Shown here: positions 1 through 6,733 of the stretch, in pieces
Layout: the number at the start of each line of letters is the position of its first letter
How positions within the stretch are numbered: the stretch's first letter is position 1
Assembly (NCBI GenBank): GCA_016202645.1
Contig: JACQOF010000136.1
Location: 1 to 11,151, forward strand
Direction of reading: 5' to 3'
DNA: 11,151 bases
DNA from: a bacterium
GTDB lineage: Bacteria > Lindowbacteria > 2-12-FULL-62-27
Made by a program: the position numbers and the translations under genes
Notes under the pieces: generated by a model
Database searches by the model: none
What the model was told of the DNA's origin: nothing
The model's input: the letters and a program-made list of their open reading frames with translations, nothing else

Positions 1-44
1 GTCGGGGGGTCGGGGGGTCGGGGTGGTCGGGGTGGTCGGGGGTC
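1..44. repeat. G-tract minisatellite, GTCGGGG(K) units, possible G-quadruplex
   Basis: GTC recurs at 1, 9, 17, 26, 35 and 42, so the units are 8, 8, 9, 9 and 7 bases long. Each is filled with G: tracts at 4-9, 12-17, 20-23, 29-32 and 38-42. Five tracts of four or more G on one strand, separated by 2-5 bases, meet the usual pattern for a potential G-quadruplex. The last unit runs straight into the left arm of the palindrome at 41-96. The window starts inside the repeat, so its true length is unknown, and a contig may have broken here. Confidence 0.8.
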
Positions 45-96
45 ATTCTTTAACAAATGTAACATACACCAATGTTACGATTGTTAAAGAATGACC
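41..96. repeat. Long near-perfect palindrome (hairpin)
   Basis: Arm 41-56 (GGTCATTCTTTAACAA) is the exact reverse complement of 81-96. Inside it, 59-65 pairs perfectly with 72-78 around a 6-base loop (66-71). Only 57/80 (mismatch) and 58/79 (G-T) interrupt the stem, giving about 25 base positions per arm. There is no T-run after either arm, so it is a poor terminator. It could be a REP/MITE-like element, a transposon end, or a protein-binding or replication-related cruciform. No transposase is visible. A second copy was not found in this window. Confidence 0.75.
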
Positions 97-143
97 ACCC
101 AGTTCCTGATTGTTTCAAGATTTCAAAACCGGAAAGAAACCAC

Positions 144-178
144 GGACGGAGCCTCAACTCCGTGTCCCGATTTTTTTT
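144..178. terminator. Terminator-like hairpin with T8 tract (best on plus strand)
   Basis: ACGGAG (146-151) pairs with CTCCGT (158-163) around loop CCTCAA, and GG 144-145 can extend the stem to CC 166-167 across a two-base bulge. A run of eight T (171-178) follows on the plus strand after a three-base gap (CGA, 168-170). On the minus strand the hairpin lies about 50 bases beyond the FecR-type gene stop and is followed by a weaker GGTTTCTTT stretch. It may end transcription in both directions, but the stem is short. Confidence 0.45.
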
Positions 179-218
179 AGCCAGTGGTCAGGAGGGGTTC
201 GGAGGAAGCGGGAGATAG

Positions 219-902
219 TCACTCCCCGTAAAGCCCGTCCCGGGTGCCGCCGGCCTGGTGGCAGGTCAGGCACTGCATGGTTTTCCGGCTGGGATACTTC
301 AAGAGATGTATATCGCCGAAAGGTTTTCCGGGGTCGGCGTTTCTGGCAACGCCCAGATACTCGCCCGCGCGGACTTCTCCCGTCTTTCCGCCTGAGGTGA
401 CATCGATCACGCCCTCGCAGACGCAAAATCCCTCCTCGCCGGTTTTAGGGTCGACCTGCGCGCTGAAGGACGTGCCGCGGATGCCGGCCACGGAGGACGG
501 CGTCGCCACCTTGAAGCGATTTGGCCCGGCCCGTGACGGCGATGGTGGGACGCGGCTCCAGGTGAAACCGCTCTTCTGAATGAGGGTCACGATGTCCGGC
601 CCGGTGTCCCCGCTTGTTTTCCGGGTGATCGCCATATCCGAATTTTCCATCACCACGATCTCCTCACCGGTACTCAACTTCAGAATCACAAGGTCGCCCT
701 CGCCCGTGATGACCCGCCCGTTCTCTTCAATGCGGCGACCCTTCGTCAGAACGGCTTCCTCTCCCCCGGCCCGCGCCATCGGACGGCCCTCGACGCGAAT
801 GACGGTTCCGTAAAACGCCGGTTGGTCGGCCCAAGCCACGACAACGAGCGCCAGCGCGCAAAATGCCGCGGCCGGATACCGGATACGATTTGGTTTCGCC
901 AT
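219..902 (-). CDS. FecR-domain secreted protein with C-terminal CXXCH haem motif
   Basis: Predicted exported protein of 227 residues. A basic and hydrophobic signal peptide (about 1-25, ending AWA before DQP) is followed by a FecR-like beta-rich domain (about 30-190). The domain carries the family hallmarks TGEGDLVILKLSTGEEI and ATPSSVAGIRGTSF. Unlike classical FecR it has no cytoplasmic anti-sigma region or internal membrane anchor. The last 20 residues contain CLTCH (C211, C214, H215), a canonical covalent haem-c attachment motif, and there is also a CVC pair (about residue 170). The start is the ATG at 902, overlapping the upstream porin stop (TAATG) with GGAGGT nine bases ahead. A longer in-frame reading to 1028 would lie inside the porin gene and is rejected. 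Last gene of the four-gene minus operon. Function unknown: a periplasmic structural or ligand-binding role, possibly haem-bearing, is inference. Confidence 0.8.
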   Translation of the reverse strand: MAKPNRIRYPAAAFCALALVVVAWADQPAFYGTVIRVEGRPMARAGGEEAVLTKGRRIEENGRVITGEGDLVILKLSTGEEIVVMENSDMAITRKTSGDTGPDIVTLIQKSGFTWSRVPPSPSRAGPNRFKVATPSSVAGIRGTSFSAQVDPKTGEEGFCVCEGVIDVTSGGKTGEVRAGEYLGVARNADPGKPFGDIHLLKYPSRKTMQCLTCHQAGGTRDGLYGE

Positions 903-2251
903 TAGAATTTGACCTCCGTTTGAAAATAGCCCCAGTGGACCGGCGTCGCGCGGTTCCAGAAAGCGGCGTCCTTCAGAAGACCGCCCGCCTTGTAGTAGGA
1001 ATATCCCACATGAAACGTCCGCTTCCAAGGCGACTGCCAGGTCCAGTGAAAATCGACCTCCATCCCTCCATATTTATTGGCCTTCCCGTCGCCCGGCCAG
1101 TTTACCTGGGGAGTGCCGGAAAACCATGCGGGTGACATGTCCCCCAGATACCAGGCGGCGCCGTTGGACTGGATATAAAACCGGTGAACTTCGATGACGG
1201 ATTCGATCGTCCGGTGCAGGTTGTAAAAGAGATAGGCGGTGTAGACCTGGCTGTTCATCATGCCCCACCAGTCCATCGCCCCGGATCGCCGGTGATCGCT
1301 GGGAAAGAGCGCCATAAAGGTCTCAAACTTGCGGGCTGTGCTCTGCTTGTCGCCGCTCGCGATCGTATACTCGACGCCGACGTTCCGGATGGGTCCCCGG
1401 CCGACGAAATAATCCAGGTTGAAGAGAGCGCTGTACGCGCCGATGTCCAGCTTGGTGTCCGGCGTCCCGACCATGATGAGCTTGCCGAGCTGGTAATTGA
1501 CCATCCAGTGGTAAAAAAACTTCTGGTTCAATTTCCCCTCCATCCGCGTGCCCAGATTGAACGTCACGAATTCCATGCCGCTCAGGTTGTCGATGTAGGT
1601 GATGTTGCGCGGGACGAACAGGTACAACAGGTAATACTCGTTCACGGTGCGCATTGGACTGGTCCGCTTCAGGTTCACGCCCGCGAAATGGATCTTGTGG
1701 TTCGTGCCTTCGGAATCGGAGACCAGAGAATAGAATCCGTCGACATCCCACAGCTTGTTGTCGGTGTAAAATCGGATCGCGTCAAAACTCCGGCCGTCCA
1801 CGTCCCAGTCATTCGCGCCGACGAGTATCTCCCGGCCAAACCGGAGTTCCTGCCGGCCGAGCCTCAGGTTGTAGCGGCCGTTGAAAATATGGTCCATGTC
1901 GAGATAGGCCTGATGCAGCCGAACGCTGTCGAGGGTCCGGGCGTTTTGGACGGCGTTGTTGTCGCCGAACCGGTGTCCCGCGCGCATCTGGATGACGCCG
2001 CGGTTGTACTCGTTCAAGTCATGCCCGGCGCGGACATCGACCCGCAGGTCGTGCGTGAGGTCGCTCGAGTCAAGCCGGCTCAGGCGTTTCTCATATAATC
2101 CGAAATTTTTGAAAAAGGTGCTGCGGTACCGGACGCCGCCGGAAAAATCGACTGCCAGAGTGGGGCGTGGAAAACACCACGTGATGAAAATCGTCAGAAT
2201 CCAGAGGATCCGGCGCGTGGGGGTGAAGATCATCACAGCCGATTTTGTCAT
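902..2251 (-). CDS. Outer-membrane beta-barrel, alginate-export (Alginate_exp) type
   Basis: 449 residues. The signal peptide is long (1-33, hydrophobic LWILTIFITW, cleavage likely after TLA). The mature part consists of alternating aromatic/polar strands typical of a barrel and ends in phenylalanine (TEVKF), the usual C-terminal signal for barrel assembly. The segments HQAYLDM, YNLRLGRQELRFGREILVG, WDVDGRSFDAIRFYT and later WDVDGFYS match the pattern I know from alginate-export-domain porins (AlgE-related); this family call is from memory. Start chosen at 2251: its ATG overlaps the previous gene's stop as ATGA. An internal ATG at 2233 is an alternative, and neither has a clear Shine-Dalgarno sequence. 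It follows two glycosyltransferases, so it could pass a glycan or oligosaccharide. Members of the family also serve as general porins, so the substrate is unknown. Confidence 0.8.
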   Translation of the reverse strand: MTKSAVMIFTPTRRILWILTIFITWCFPRPTLAVDFSGGVRYRSTFFKNFGLYEKRLSRLDSSDLTHDLRVDVRAGHDLNEYNRGVIQMRAGHRFGDNNAVQNARTLDSVRLHQAYLDMDHIFNGRYNLRLGRQELRFGREILVGANDWDVDGRSFDAIRFYTDNKLWDVDGFYSLVSDSEGTNHKIHFAGVNLKRTSPMRTVNEYYLLYLFVPRNITYIDNLSGMEFVTFNLGTRMEGKLNQKFFYHWMVNYQLGKLIMVGTPDTKLDIGAYSALFNLDYFVGRGPIRNVGVEYTIASGDKQSTARKFETFMALFPSDHRRSGAMDWWGMMNSQVYTAYLFYNLHRTIESVIEVHRFYIQSNGAAWYLGDMSPAWFSGTPQVNWPGDGKANKYGGMEVDFHWTWQSPWKRTFHVGYSYYKAGGLLKDAAFWNRATPVHWGYFQTEVKF

Positions 2252-3711
2252 AAATCGGCGGCACGGGCAACACTTTCGGCCGAACCGTTCCGCGGGTTCC
2301 AGAGAGACCATGGAATAATCAAACCCAGGACAATGCCCCACTCAACCGCCGTCAGCCAGAGAATTTCCCGGCTGTCGATAAAGCCGGCGTATGAGACGTT
2401 GACCAGCGCCGTGAGCGCCAGCATGGCGGGAGAAATCGTCAGACAGAGAAAAGGCACGATCCACGTCACGTACCAGGGGTTGACGATTGGGGAGAGCACG
2501 AGCGACGCAAAGAGCAGGAGGAGGATGGCGCGGGCCGCGCGGCGGGGGCTGTCATACTTGTTTCGCGCAAGAAGAGCCATCAGGCCAAGAATTACCGCGG
2601 CGCCGATGAATTTGGCCATTTGAGTTCCAACGGCGAATTCGATGACCCGAAACAACCCGGCGTTGAATTTCCATTCCTTGCCGAAGGTCACAAACCCTGA
2701 AAACGTGTTGGAAATTCCAGCCATGCCCCCCGTGTCCATCAGAAGAAACGGGACGAACGACAACACCGATACGATTCCGGCCGCAATGAGGCCGGCAAGT
2801 CCGATCCGGCGCCAGAAGATGGGCGCCAGCACCACGGCGAAATATTTTGACAGGATCGAGCCCGTCCAGCCGGCGATGACGCCAACCCGGCTCCGCCGAA
2901 TCCAGAACCAAAACGCAAGCAGGAGGAAAAATATTCCAATCGCGTCGAGATGGCCGCTGTTGGCGAATTCCTTGATGACAAGCGGAGACCAGGCATAGAT
3001 GAGGACCGCCGCGGGCGAACGCTTCATCGCCTTTAGAATGAATACAATCACAACCATTGTGGCAATATCGAATCCGAGGATCATCGCCTTCATCGCCAAC
3101 TCCGAATCGGGCCGGATCGCGGCCACCAGCGCGAAAAGCCCCATCGAAACCGGCGGATAGACGGCCGGAACGTCTTTGCGGCCGATGCGGCTGAAGATCA
3201 TTTCACTTTGCGGCGATTCCCTTCGCAGATCGGACAATTGTTTTCCAATCTCATCGTCACAGGGATCGCAGAATGCACCGATTGGCGCATGCCGGTATGG
3301 ACTGACACCGGCCAGTGCGACTTTGCCCTCCCAGAGATACCGGTAGAGATCGTTTTCGAGTATGAGAGGCGCCGGAAACAGGACGAGCCGGAAAGCGACG
3401 CCGAATCCGAGGATGAGTTTCAGGGAATCGAATCGATCCTGCAGTTTGACGATGACACGAATGGCGGCGGCGTAGAGGACGAAGGCGGCGGCGAGCAACG
3501 CAAGAAAGGTTACGATGGGAACGGCGCTGTTGGGTACGTCATAAAATCGGGCGAAGCCATTTTCCCATTGGCCGATGGTCGGATGAAGCACGTGCGGAAG
3601 GATGGACCGCAGAACGGCGGCGGAGCGGTCGCCGATTCCGATGGCCGCCCATGCCATGAGGGCATAGACGGCGAGCGTCGCGCTGCCGATAAAAAAGAGC
3701 CGTCGTTTCAT
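2248..3711 (-). CDS. GT-C type integral membrane glycosyltransferase (DUF2029/GT87-like)
   Basis: 487 residues with roughly ten or more hydrophobic segments across the length. After the first two membrane segments comes an extracytoplasmic acidic motif, ENDLYRYLWEGKVALAG (119-135), followed by SPY. Such END/DLYRY motifs mark polyprenol-phosphate-sugar-dependent GT-C mannosyltransferases, where the acidic pair is catalytic. GHLDAIGIFFLLLAF, LSKYFAVVLAPIFW and the late NPWYVTWIVPFL are also family-like. The predicted role is transfer of a hexose from a polyprenyl-phosphate donor onto a lipid or glycan at the outer face of the inner membrane. The ATG at 3711 overlaps the GT2 stop (ATGA), so the two are translationally coupled; the extension to 4008 overlaps GT2 and lacks membrane character. 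The GT2 partner probably supplies the donor. Sugar and acceptor cannot be told from sequence. Confidence 0.8.
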   Translation of the reverse strand: MKRRLFFIGSATLAVYALMAWAAIGIGDRSAAVLRSILPHVLHPTIGQWENGFARFYDVPNSAVPIVTFLALLAAAFVLYAAAIRVIVKLQDRFDSLKLILGFGVAFRLVLFPAPLILENDLYRYLWEGKVALAGVSPYRHAPIGAFCDPCDDEIGKQLSDLRRESPQSEMIFSRIGRKDVPAVYPPVSMGLFALVAAIRPDSELAMKAMILGFDIATMVVIVFILKAMKRSPAAVLIYAWSPLVIKEFANSGHLDAIGIFFLLLAFWFWIRRSRVGVIAGWTGSILSKYFAVVLAPIFWRRIGLAGLIAAGIVSVLSFVPFLLMDTGGMAGISNTFSGFVTFGKEWKFNAGLFRVIEFAVGTQMAKFIGAAVILGLMALLARNKYDSPRRAARAILLLLFASLVLSPIVNPWYVTWIVPFLCLTISPAMLALTALVNVSYAGFIDSREILWLTAVEWGIVLGLIIPWSLWNPRNGSAESVARAADL

Positions 3712-4418
3712 GCGCGGACGAATGCGTACCGAAAAATCGTCCAGACGATTTTGCACGACGCCCCCACAACGCCGCGAACCGTCCGGCTGATCTTGGACAC
3801 GCCGCTCTGCCGATTTCGCCACGTCACGGGGACTTCCACGATTTTCAGCCCGCGCTGAACGGCCTTGATCTGCATCTCGACCGTCCAACCGTAGCCGGGA
3901 TCCCGCATGCCGAGCCGCCGCAGGGCGTCGGCGCGGATGGCGCGAAAAGGTCCCAGATCCGTGTATCGGAATCCCCAGATCAGACGGATCAGAAAAGGCG
4001 CGAGCCAATTCCCCACGCGCGCCGGAAAGGACATCGCGCCGGGTTCGACGCGGCCGAGATTGCGCGAGCCGATCACGAGATCCGCATCGCCCTGCTCGAT
4101 GGGCGCGATCAGCGCCGGCAGTTCGGCAGGATCAGAGGATCCATCGGCGTCGATGAAGACCACAATCGATTCATCCCGTCGGTCATCCTTCAGCGCTGAA
4201 ATACCCGCAAGACACGCGGAACCGTAGCCCCGGCGGGGCGCGAAGACCACGTCCGCCCCCGCCGACCGCGCAACATCGGCGGTGCGGTCCGTACTGCCGT
4301 TGTCCGCCACGATCAGGCGCCCCGCTTCCATCCTCCGAAGCTCGTCCAGCACGGACCCCAGCGACTTCTCCTCATTCAGGGCCGGGAGGATGACGGCCAC
4401 GTTTATCAGCTTGCCCAT
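3708..4418 (-). CDS. GT2 glycosyltransferase, polyprenyl-phosphate mannose/glucose synthase-like
   Basis: 236-residue soluble enzyme of the dolichyl-phosphate-mannose/glucose synthase type. An N-terminal beta strand leads to VAVILPALNEE (7-17), then VADNGSTDRT (37-46), the metal/nucleotide-binding FIDADGSSDP (88-97), GSRN (117-120) and TDLGPFRAIR (153-162). The end carries the basic SGVSKISRTVRG pattern usual in DPM/DPG synthases. No C-terminal transmembrane helices, so it resembles short, peripheral DPM1-type enzymes. Reaction by family: nucleotide-sugar plus polyprenyl phosphate gives polyprenyl-phosphate sugar on the cytosolic face. First gene of the minus operon, ATG at 4418. The ribosome site is weak (TGGGA), and the promoter must lie in the divergent region shared with merR or inside it. 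Confidence 0.87.
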   Translation of the reverse strand: MGKLINVAVILPALNEEKSLGSVLDELRRMEAGRLIVADNGSTDRTADVARSAGADVVFAPRRGYGSACLAGISALKDDRRDESIVVFIDADGSSDPAELPALIAPIEQGDADLVIGSRNLGRVEPGAMSFPARVGNWLAPFLIRLIWGFRYTDLGPFRAIRADALRRLGMRDPGYGWTVEMQIKAVQRGLKIVEVPVTWRNRQSGVSKISRTVRGVVGASCKIVWTIFRYAFVRA

Positions 4419-4502
4419 GACGTTTCCCAGCTTATCATGGGATGGATCCGCACTCGGTAAGGTGGATTACACCCGGATGAATTCCGGCCGGAGGCGACCC
4501 GC

Positions 4503-4556
4503 CAAAAAAAATTTACGAAAACTCTTGACTCTATACCTTAGTATAGGGTGTATGAT
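4503..4556 (+). promoter_or_regulatory. MerR-family promoter, 20-bp spacer, upstream A-tract
   Basis: The -35 TTGACT (4525-4530) and -10 TATGAT (4551-4556) are separated by 20 bases. This is the over-long spacer diagnostic of promoters that MerR-family activators untwist on metal binding. An A-rich block (4504-4510, 4517-4521) sits just upstream and may act as an UP element. Transcription from this -10 would start at about 4562-4564, that is, at the merR ATG. Confidence 0.88.
4528..4549. promoter_or_regulatory. MerR-type operator dyad between -35 and -10
   Basis: Arms ACTCTATAC (4528-4536) and GTATAGGGT (4541-4549) around CTTA form an inverted repeat with eight of nine positions matching. 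It fills the spacer and overlaps the -35, as in all MerR-class sites. The CTATA...TATAGGGTGT style resembles PbrR/CadR/ZntR-class operators as I recall them more than the Tn21/Tn501 mer operator, which has GTAC-containing arms. Confidence 0.85.
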
Positions 4557-4562
4557 CCCGAC

Positions 4563-4988
4563 ATGAGTCGACAGAAGAGGCGGTTTCTCAAGATCGGCGA
4601 AGTGGCCAAAGAGGCGGGGGTCAATGTCCAGACCGTGCGGTATTACGAGCGGCGCGAGATTTTGATCCCGGCGGAACGCATGGAATCGGGATACCGGCTC
4701 TACACGCCGGACGCGGTTCGGAAACTGCGGTTTGTCAAAAACGCGCAGAGGCTGGGATTTACGCTCTCGGAAATGTCCGCCCTCCTCAAACTCCGGGTGT
4801 CGAATTCCAAATGCGGCGCGGTCCTGAAAAAAGCCGAAGAGAAACTGCGACAGGTCGAGGACAAGATTGCGGTCCTGAACGCGCTCCGGCGGACTCTGGA
4901 GCGCCTGGTCTCCGACTGCCGTTGTCGCCGCAAGACCGACCCATGTCCCGTGTTGCGGACACTCGACACCCAAGGAAAGGGCGTATGA
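4563..4988 (+). CDS. merR: MerR-family metal-responsive regulator
   Basis: 141 residues, close to the 144 of Tn501 MerR. The winged helix-turn-helix starts at LKIGEVAKEAGVNVQTVRYYERR (9-31), followed by SGYRLYTPDAVRKLRFVKNAQRLGFTLSE. A long dimerisation helix follows (about 84-117). Cysteines C84, C119 and C128 are spaced 35 and 9 apart, the same as MerR C82/C117/C126, with C121 extra. The same spacing is, to my memory, also found in PbrR, so Hg(II) and Pb(II) cannot be separated on this alone; the MerT/MerP neighbours favour Hg(II). ATG at 4563 chosen because the HTH begins only eight residues later and an upstream GTG overlaps the -10. Encoded in the same direction as its targets, so autoregulated with the whole operon. 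Confidence 0.9.
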   Translation: MSRQKRRFLKIGEVAKEAGVNVQTVRYYERREILIPAERMESGYRLYTPDAVRKLRFVKNAQRLGFTLSEMSALLKLRVSNSKCGAVLKKAEEKLRQVEDKIAVLNALRRTLERLVSDCRCRRKTDPCPVLRTLDTQGKGV

Positions 4989-5008
4989 TCAATAGAGGAG
5001 GAATCCAT

Positions 5009-5536
5009 ATGTCAGGCGGATGTTGTCCTTCGCCGCAGGATACGCCCAAATCCTGCGAATCGAAAACGGCCGCGTCGGGCAGCGGTGATCATGCCTGTTT
5101 TCTCTGCGGCAAGAACGGAAAGCGGGTGGGGCGGGAAACGGTCCAGGCGCTGGCGAATCCGGATAGTGTTGCAAGACTGGGATCGGCGGACGGTTTCTTT
5201 TTCTGCGCGACTTCGGATTGCGAGGTTGTGTATTTCAATGGCGACGGCACTGCCGTCCGTACGGGTGAAATGCGGGCGCCGGTTTTTCAAAAGGACGCCG
5301 GGTCGGACGTTCCGGTCTGTTACTGTTTCAACCACACCCGGCGGTCAATCGCGGCGGAAATCGCGCGGACGGGCAAAAGCACAGTTTTGGACGACATCAA
5401 ACAGAAGGTCAAAGCGGGCCTCTGCGCCTGCGAGACGACCAACCCGCAAGGGACGTGTTGTCTGGGAAATGTCGGGCAGGCCGTTCGAGCGGCGCTCGAG
5501 CGGCTGAGCACAGCGAAGGGAGCGATGACATCATGA
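5009..5536 (+). CDS. CopZ-type [2Fe-2S]/zinc-binding metallochaperone
   Basis: 175 residues, 13 cysteines. The N-terminus is a CC-containing low-complexity lead (C5, C6, C16). A zinc-type site follows: CFLC (C30/C33) with C66 and C71, as in the zf_CopZ domain. A BFD-like [2Fe-2S] module is formed by C104-Y-C106 and, about 33 residues later, C139/C141 and C150/C151. This matches the N-terminal domain of Archaeoglobus CopZ (C-x-C then C...C), which binds [2Fe-2S] and zinc. That protein has an extra HMA copper domain at its end, absent here. Probable cytosolic acceptor or carrier of the incoming metal, or a redox partner that returns bound metal to a usable state. ATG at 5009 has an excellent AGAGGAGGA site. 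It lies 20 bases after merR and its stop overlaps merT (ATGA). An in-frame upstream extension would overlap merR and is rejected. Confidence 0.85.
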   Translation: MSGGCCPSPQDTPKSCESKTAASGSGDHACFLCGKNGKRVGRETVQALANPDSVARLGSADGFFFCATSDCEVVYFNGDGTAVRTGEMRAPVFQKDAGSDVPVCYCFNHTRRSIAAEIARTGKSTVLDDIKQKVKAGLCACETTNPQGTCCLGNVGQAVRAALERLSTAKGAMTS

Positions 5537-6159
5537 AATCATCGCGGCTGGGAATTCTGTCGTCTGTTTTTGCGTCGGTCTGTTGTGTCGGCCCGCTGGT
5601 GGCGGTCATGCTGGGAGTGGGCGGAGTGGGACTGGCGGCGTTTTTCGGGAAATACCATTGGGTGTGGCTGGCGATTGCCGCCGCGATGTTGAGCGCCGGA
5701 TGGATGCGGTATCGCAAAGAATCAAAAACCGCATGTGAAACGGGCTGCGATCTATCGACGCCGCGCAAAACCCGCGGGGTGCTCCTGGGCGCAAGCGTGG
5801 TGTTGGCGGTGTTTCTGGCGTTGAACGTATGGACCCATCTCGTGCGCGCGGGATCGGACACGACACAGGCTCAGCCGGCCGGCGGCCGAATCCTTGACAT
5901 CCCTGTCGGATTCGGCACTTGGCCTTCCATGGCCGGCGAGGTTGCCGTGATCGGGGTTGACGGGATGGTGTGCTTCACGTGCGAGGTGGCGTTGAAAACC
6001 CAGCTTCAGAAACTGGCCGGGATATTGTCCGTCGACGCCAACTCAAAGGACGGCCGCGTGACGGTCCGGTTCGATCCGGCCACGGTGGATCGCCCGCGGA
6101 TCGAAGAGGCGATCAACGCCACCGGATATCAGGTGTCGCACAGAGAGGCAACGCCATGA
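5533..6159 (+). CDS. merT: MerT-type mercuric transporter fused to HMA domain (MerTP)
   Basis: 208 residues. Residues 1-104 match MerT: TM1 with the vicinal pair C17-C18 in SVCCVGPL, TM2 (about 42-58), a cytosolic loop with C68 and C72 (CETGC), and TM3 (83-104). By the known MerT topology the C-terminus is periplasmic. A linker of about 30 residues leads to an HMA domain (137-203) with GMVCFTC (C147, C150), a MerP-like metal site. Predicted to take Hg(II) from the periplasm and hand it through the cysteine relay to the cytosol. MerT plus HMA fusions are known; here the fusion coexists with a separate secreted HMA protein. ATG overlaps the metallochaperone stop by four bases, so coupled. The alternative reading from 5455 lies inside the previous gene. 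Confidence 0.88.
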   Translation: MKSSRLGILSSVFASVCCVGPLVAVMLGVGGVGLAAFFGKYHWVWLAIAAAMLSAGWMRYRKESKTACETGCDLSTPRKTRGVLLGASVVLAVFLALNVWTHLVRAGSDTTQAQPAGGRILDIPVGFGTWPSMAGEVAVIGVDGMVCFTCEVALKTQLQKLAGILSVDANSKDGRVTVRFDPATVDRPRIEEAINATGYQVSHREATP

Positions 6160-6169
6160 AGGAGGACCC

Positions 6170-6733
6170 ATGAAAAAAATAATGGCTGTCCTGCTGTTCG
6201 GTTTTTTTGTATCCGGCGCCCAGGCCGCCATGGAGGACACCATTCCCCCGCAAGTTGCGAAGGCCGGCAGGTACGTGCGGATGAACATCAACGGCCTGGC
6301 ATGCCCGTTTTGCCTCTACGGCATCCAGAAGCAATTGAAGAAACTGAAAGGCGTTGCCGATCTCGAAGCCAGTTTTGAAAAGAGCGAAGCGACGTTATGG
6401 ATCCGTCCCGCCAGTTCTACTACAATTTGGGATTTATCGGAGGCGGTACGCAAAGCCGGATTTACCGCGGTCTCCTTTCATCTGACGGACGTGGGTCGTG
6501 TCCGCCGTGAAGAAGAAGGATGGATATTTATTTCGATGACCAACGGCGAACAGTTCAATCTTGAGAGCGATTCGGTGTCCCGTCAGACGGATGAGATGAC
6601 GCGGATCGGCGCGGAATTTGTGACAGGCTCGCTTAGGGGTACAGTGCGGGAGGCGGTGAAGGGCACCGCCGGTTTGTCGGTTCTGTGGGTTGAGGATTTT
6701 ATGATCATTTCACCGAAGGAAGGCGTCAAATAG
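6170..6733 (+). CDS. MerP-like periplasmic HMA protein with unknown C-terminal domain
   Basis: 187 residues, twice the size of MerP (about 91). Signal peptide 1-19 (MKKIMAVLLFGFFVSGAQA). The HMA domain at about 34-105 has the metal motif NGLACPFC (C45, C48), with leucine in place of the usual methionine of GMxCxxC. The remaining 80 or so residues (108-187) have no cysteines and look like mixed beta strands (WIFISM, GLSVLWVEDFMIIS). I recognise no domain there. It starts at ATG 6170 with AAGGAGGA (6159-6166), ten bases after merT. Probable periplasmic metal carrier feeding the MerT-HMA protein. The extension may bind a partner such as the downstream outer-membrane barrel (inference). Confidence 0.75.
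   Translation: MKKIMAVLLFGFFVSGAQAAMEDTIPPQVAKAGRYVRMNINGLACPFCLYGIQKQLKKLKGVADLEASFEKSEATLWIRPASSTTIWDLSEAVRKAGFTAVSFHLTDVGRVRREEEGWIFISMTNGEQFNLESDSVSRQTDEMTRIGAEFVTGSLRGTVREAVKGTAGLSVLWVEDFMIISPKEGVK

Noticed and set aside
1184-2098. A 304-codon plus-strand open frame
   Set aside because: It lies antisense to the outer-membrane barrel gene, which has a signal peptide, barrel pattern and C-terminal F. The translation is a valine/aspartate-rich shadow with no signal or motif.
3208-3858. A 216-codon plus-strand open frame
   Set aside because: Antisense to the GT-C membrane protein; the charged composition is the reverse-complement shadow of hydrophobic codons.
4419-4562. Minus-strand promoter for the GT2 operon in the divergent spacer
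   Set aside because: TATACT can be read on the minus strand inside the MerR dyad and TGATAA near the GT2 start, but neither has a -35 at good spacing. Not called.
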